Below, piece by piece: positions 5,413 to 7,269 of a stretch of DNA of 7,269 nt. The notes under the pieces are model-generated. The model ran no database searches. It saw nothing but the letters and a program-made list of their open reading frames with translations, and was not told the origin of the DNA. Position 1 is the first letter of the stretch; the number at the start of each line of letters is the position of its first letter. Made by a program: the position numbers and the translations under genes. The DNA comes from Lutibacter sp. (GTDB lineage: Bacteria > Bacteroidota > Bacteroidia > Flavobacteriales > Flavobacteriaceae), in the NCBI GenBank assembly GCA_003516285.1, contig DPCK01000077.1, forward strand, positions 2,366 to 9,634. Direction: 5' to 3'.

Positions 5413-6648
5413 TTATAGGTCGTAATGTTTTATTTTACGATATAAGGTTCTTTCTGAAATTCCCAATTCTTTTGCGGCCAGTTTTCGTTTTCCTTTATTG
5501 CGATCCAACGATTTTTTGATCAACTCAATTTCTTTATCTTGAATGGACAAGCTTTCGTCGGCATCAATGGTTTCTTCAAAATCATAATCGTCAGATTCTT
5601 TGTATTTTTCATTAATTCTTACAACTTCTACTTGATTTTCGGTTTCAGCATCTGAAACATCTTCTTTGTATATTTTCTGAATTAATTTTTTGCTTTCCTC
5701 TTTAACTTTTTCAATATTTTCGGTTTGCATTAAATCGAGCGTTAATTTTTTCAGATCGTTAATGTCGTTTCGCATATCGAACAAAATCTTGTACATAATT
5801 TCTCTTTCTGAGGAAAACTCACTGCCAGATTTTTTATTTTCGATGACCGAAGGTAAATTGGTGCCTTTTGAAGGTAAATACTGTAACAATCGATCAGAGG
5901 AAATCAATCTGTTTTCTTCAACAACCGAAATTTCTTCAGCAATATTTCTCAACTGTCGAATATTTCCCGGGAAACCATAATTTTCCAAAACTTTTACGGC
6001 ATTGTCGGAAAGTTTAACGGGCGGCATCTTATATTTTTGGGCAAAATCCGAAGCAAATTTTCTAAATAACAAATGAATGTCGCCAACACGTTCACGCAAT
6101 GGCGGCAAATTTATTTCAATGGTGCTTAAACGATAATATAAATCTTCCCGGAATTTCCCTTTATTAATGGCTTGTTGCATATTTAAATTGGTGGCGGCCA
6201 CAATACGTACATTGGTTTTTTGCACTTGTGATGAACCCACTTTGATAAATTCGCCGTTTTCCAATACACGCAACAATCTGACTTGTGTGGTTAAAGGCAA
6301 TTCGCCAACTTCATCCAAAAAAATAGTGCCGCCGTCGGCAACTTCAAAATAACCGCTTCGCGCAGCTGTAGCGCCAGTAAAAGATCCTTTTTCGTGGCCA
6401 AACAATTCACTGTCTATTGTTCCTTCAGGAATTGCGCCACAGTTTACGGCAATATATTTTGCGTGTTTTCTATGAGATAAGTGATGAATTATTTTTGGAA
6501 TATTCTCTTTACCCACACCGCTTTCTCCGGTAACCAATACCGAAATATCGGTTGGCGCAACCCGAATTGCTTTTTCAATTGCACGGTTGAGGTGAGGATC
6601 GTTTCCAATAATTTCAAAACGTTGTTTTATGGCTTGTAATGATTCCAT
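5413..6648 (-). CDS. Sigma-54-dependent Fis-family transcriptional regulator without sensor domain
   Basis: This 411-residue enhancer-binding protein should use ATP hydrolysis to open promoters held by RpoN (sigma-54) RNA polymerase. The AAA+ domain starts almost at residue 10: Walker A GESGVGKE (41-48), the sigma-54 contact loop GSFTGA (88-93, Ser for the usual Ala), Walker B GGTIFLDEVGE (106-116), sensor I VAATN (150-154), the FREDLYYRL arginine-finger helix (167-175), PPLRER (182-187) and sensor II GFPGNIRQLRN (225-235). A charged, partly coiled-coil linker (about 270-370, with an acidic stretch around 352-366) leads to a Fis-type helix-turn-helix (about 372-411, RKLAAKELGISERTLYRKIK). No receiver, GAF or PAS domain precedes the AAA+ domain, so activity is probably set by level or by a partner. 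It starts three bases after the miaB stop. Targets are unknown. Confidence 0.95.
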   Translation of the reverse strand: MESLQAIKQRFEIIGNDPHLNRAIEKAIRVAPTDISVLVTGESGVGKENIPKIIHHLSHRKHAKYIAVNCGAIPEGTIDSELFGHEKGSFTGATAARSGYFEVADGGTIFLDEVGELPLTTQVRLLRVLENGEFIKVGSSQVQKTNVRIVAATNLNMQQAINKGKFREDLYYRLSTIEINLPPLRERVGDIHLLFRKFASDFAQKYKMPPVKLSDNAVKVLENYGFPGNIRQLRNIAEEISVVEENRLISSDRLLQYLPSKGTNLPSVIENKKSGSEFSSEREIMYKILFDMRNDINDLKKLTLDLMQTENIEKVKEESKKLIQKIYKEDVSDAETENQVEVVRINEKYKESDDYDFEETIDADESLSIQDKEIELIKKSLDRNKGKRKLAAKELGISERTLYRKIKHYDL

Positions 6649-6651
6649 TTA

Positions 6652-7269
6652 TTAAACTCTTTTTCCTATTAGTGTGGCAGAAGTGCAATCTTCAATAAAA
6701 ACATTTACAAGATCGCCCAATTTTTCGTCACCTTTTGGAAATACTATCACCGCATTTTGTGAATTTCTTCCTTTCCAATGGGAATCCGATTTTTTTGAAG
6801 CGCCTTCAATCAATACTTCAACAGTTTGTCCAACAAATTTTTGGGTATGGTACAAACTGTGTTTTTGTTGCAGCAAAATAATTTCTGCAAGTCGTCTTTT
6901 TTTAACCTCAAAAGGAACATCATCATCCATTTTTTTCTCTGCCAACGTTCCCGGACGTTCAGAATAGGCAAACATAAATCCGAAATCGTATTTCACATAT
7001 TCCAATAAACTCAAGGTTTCTTGGTGCTCTTCTTCTGTTTCGCCGCAAAAACCGGTCATCATATCTTGTGAGATGCCACAATCAGGAATAATTTTTCGAA
7101 TGTTGTCAATCAATTCAATATATTCTTCACGCGTATGTTGGCGATTCATTCTTTTTAACACCGAAGTGCTTCCGGATTGGACTGGCAAATGAACATAATT
7201 GCAAATATTTTTGTGTTTTGCCATAGTATAAATCACGTCTAAACTCATATCCTGCGGATTGGAAGTTGA
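6652..7269 (-). CDS. miaB: tRNA-2-methylthio-N6-dimethylallyladenosine synthase MiaB, C-terminal part (start outside window)
   Basis: MiaB is a radical-SAM iron-sulfur enzyme that adds a methylthio group to i6A37 in tRNAs reading UNN codons. The frame is open to the right edge; the first residues in the window, STSNPQDMSLDVI, match the conserved STSxPxDM region, so the Met at 7246-7248 is internal. The radical-SAM barrel continues through VHLPVQSGSTSVLKRMNRQH, TREEYIELI, ISQDMMTGFCGETEEEH, FGFMFAYSERPGT and EVKKRRLAEIILLQQ. The last 60 or so residues, FVGQTVEVLIEG to ATLIGKRV, form the TRAM RNA-binding domain. The window holds 205 residues; the N-terminal iron-sulfur domain and the CxxxCxxC cluster motif lie outside, so catalytic competence cannot be judged here. 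MiaB is preferred over RimO and MtaB from the HLPVQSGS...MNRxHTREEY pattern. It is the most upstream gene seen of the cluster. Confidence 0.93.
   Translation of the reverse strand, partial: STSNPQDMSLDVIYTMAKHKNICNYVHLPVQSGSTSVLKRMNRQHTREEYIELIDNIRKIIPDCGISQDMMTGFCGETEEEHQETLSLLEYVKYDFGFMFAYSERPGTLAEKKMDDDVPFEVKKRRLAEIILLQQKHSLYHTQKFVGQTVEVLIEGASKKSDSHWKGRNSQNAVIVFPKGDEKLGDLVNVFIEDCTSATLIGKRV

Overview
The window looks like chromosomal DNA of a low-GC member of the Bacteroidota, most likely the family Flavobacteriaceae. This is inferred from the protein sequences (GroEL ending in a Gly/Met tail, a Bacteroidota-style LptE, a SecG with a long polar C-terminus), from the A/T-rich start regions with weak Shine-Dalgarno sequences, and from candidate promoters resembling the Bacteroidota TTTG / TAnnTTTG type. 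I see no mobile element, CRISPR array, rRNA or tRNA. Most of the window is core housekeeping sequence.

Left part, plus strand (1-1440): the 3' third of pnp (polynucleotide phosphorylase, with its KH and S1 RNA-binding domains and an Arg/Gly/Asp-rich tail) ends at 774 and is followed by a clear intrinsic terminator. After a 148-base gap comes a small lipoprotein gene with a Cys-rich heavy-metal-binding domain (984-1253). Directly behind its stop, in the +1 frame and with no usable start codon of its own, lies an open stretch (1252-1440) encoding 62 residues with 11 cysteines in three similar KCxC units. This looks like the metallothionein-like C-terminus of the same protein, cut off by a one-base frameshift. 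It is the most unusual thing in the window.

Right part, minus strand (1515-7269, transcribed right to left): the 3' half of a miaB-type methylthiotransferase gene, a sigma-54-type AAA+ activator, lptE, a TPR protein of unknown function, and secG. They are packed with gaps of 3, 60 and 3 bases and a 4-base overlap, and end in a terminator at 3619-3655. Then come groES and groEL as a separate heat-shock operon with its own candidate promoter. groEL converges on the lipoprotein gene, and a long symmetrical hairpin at 1458-1505 can terminate both strands.

Functionally, the minus-strand cluster joins tRNA modification (MiaB), outer-membrane LPS assembly (LptE) and protein export (SecG) with an enhancer-binding protein that has no sensor domain, next to the main chaperonin operon. 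The gene identities are secure. The regulatory sites are pattern matches only.
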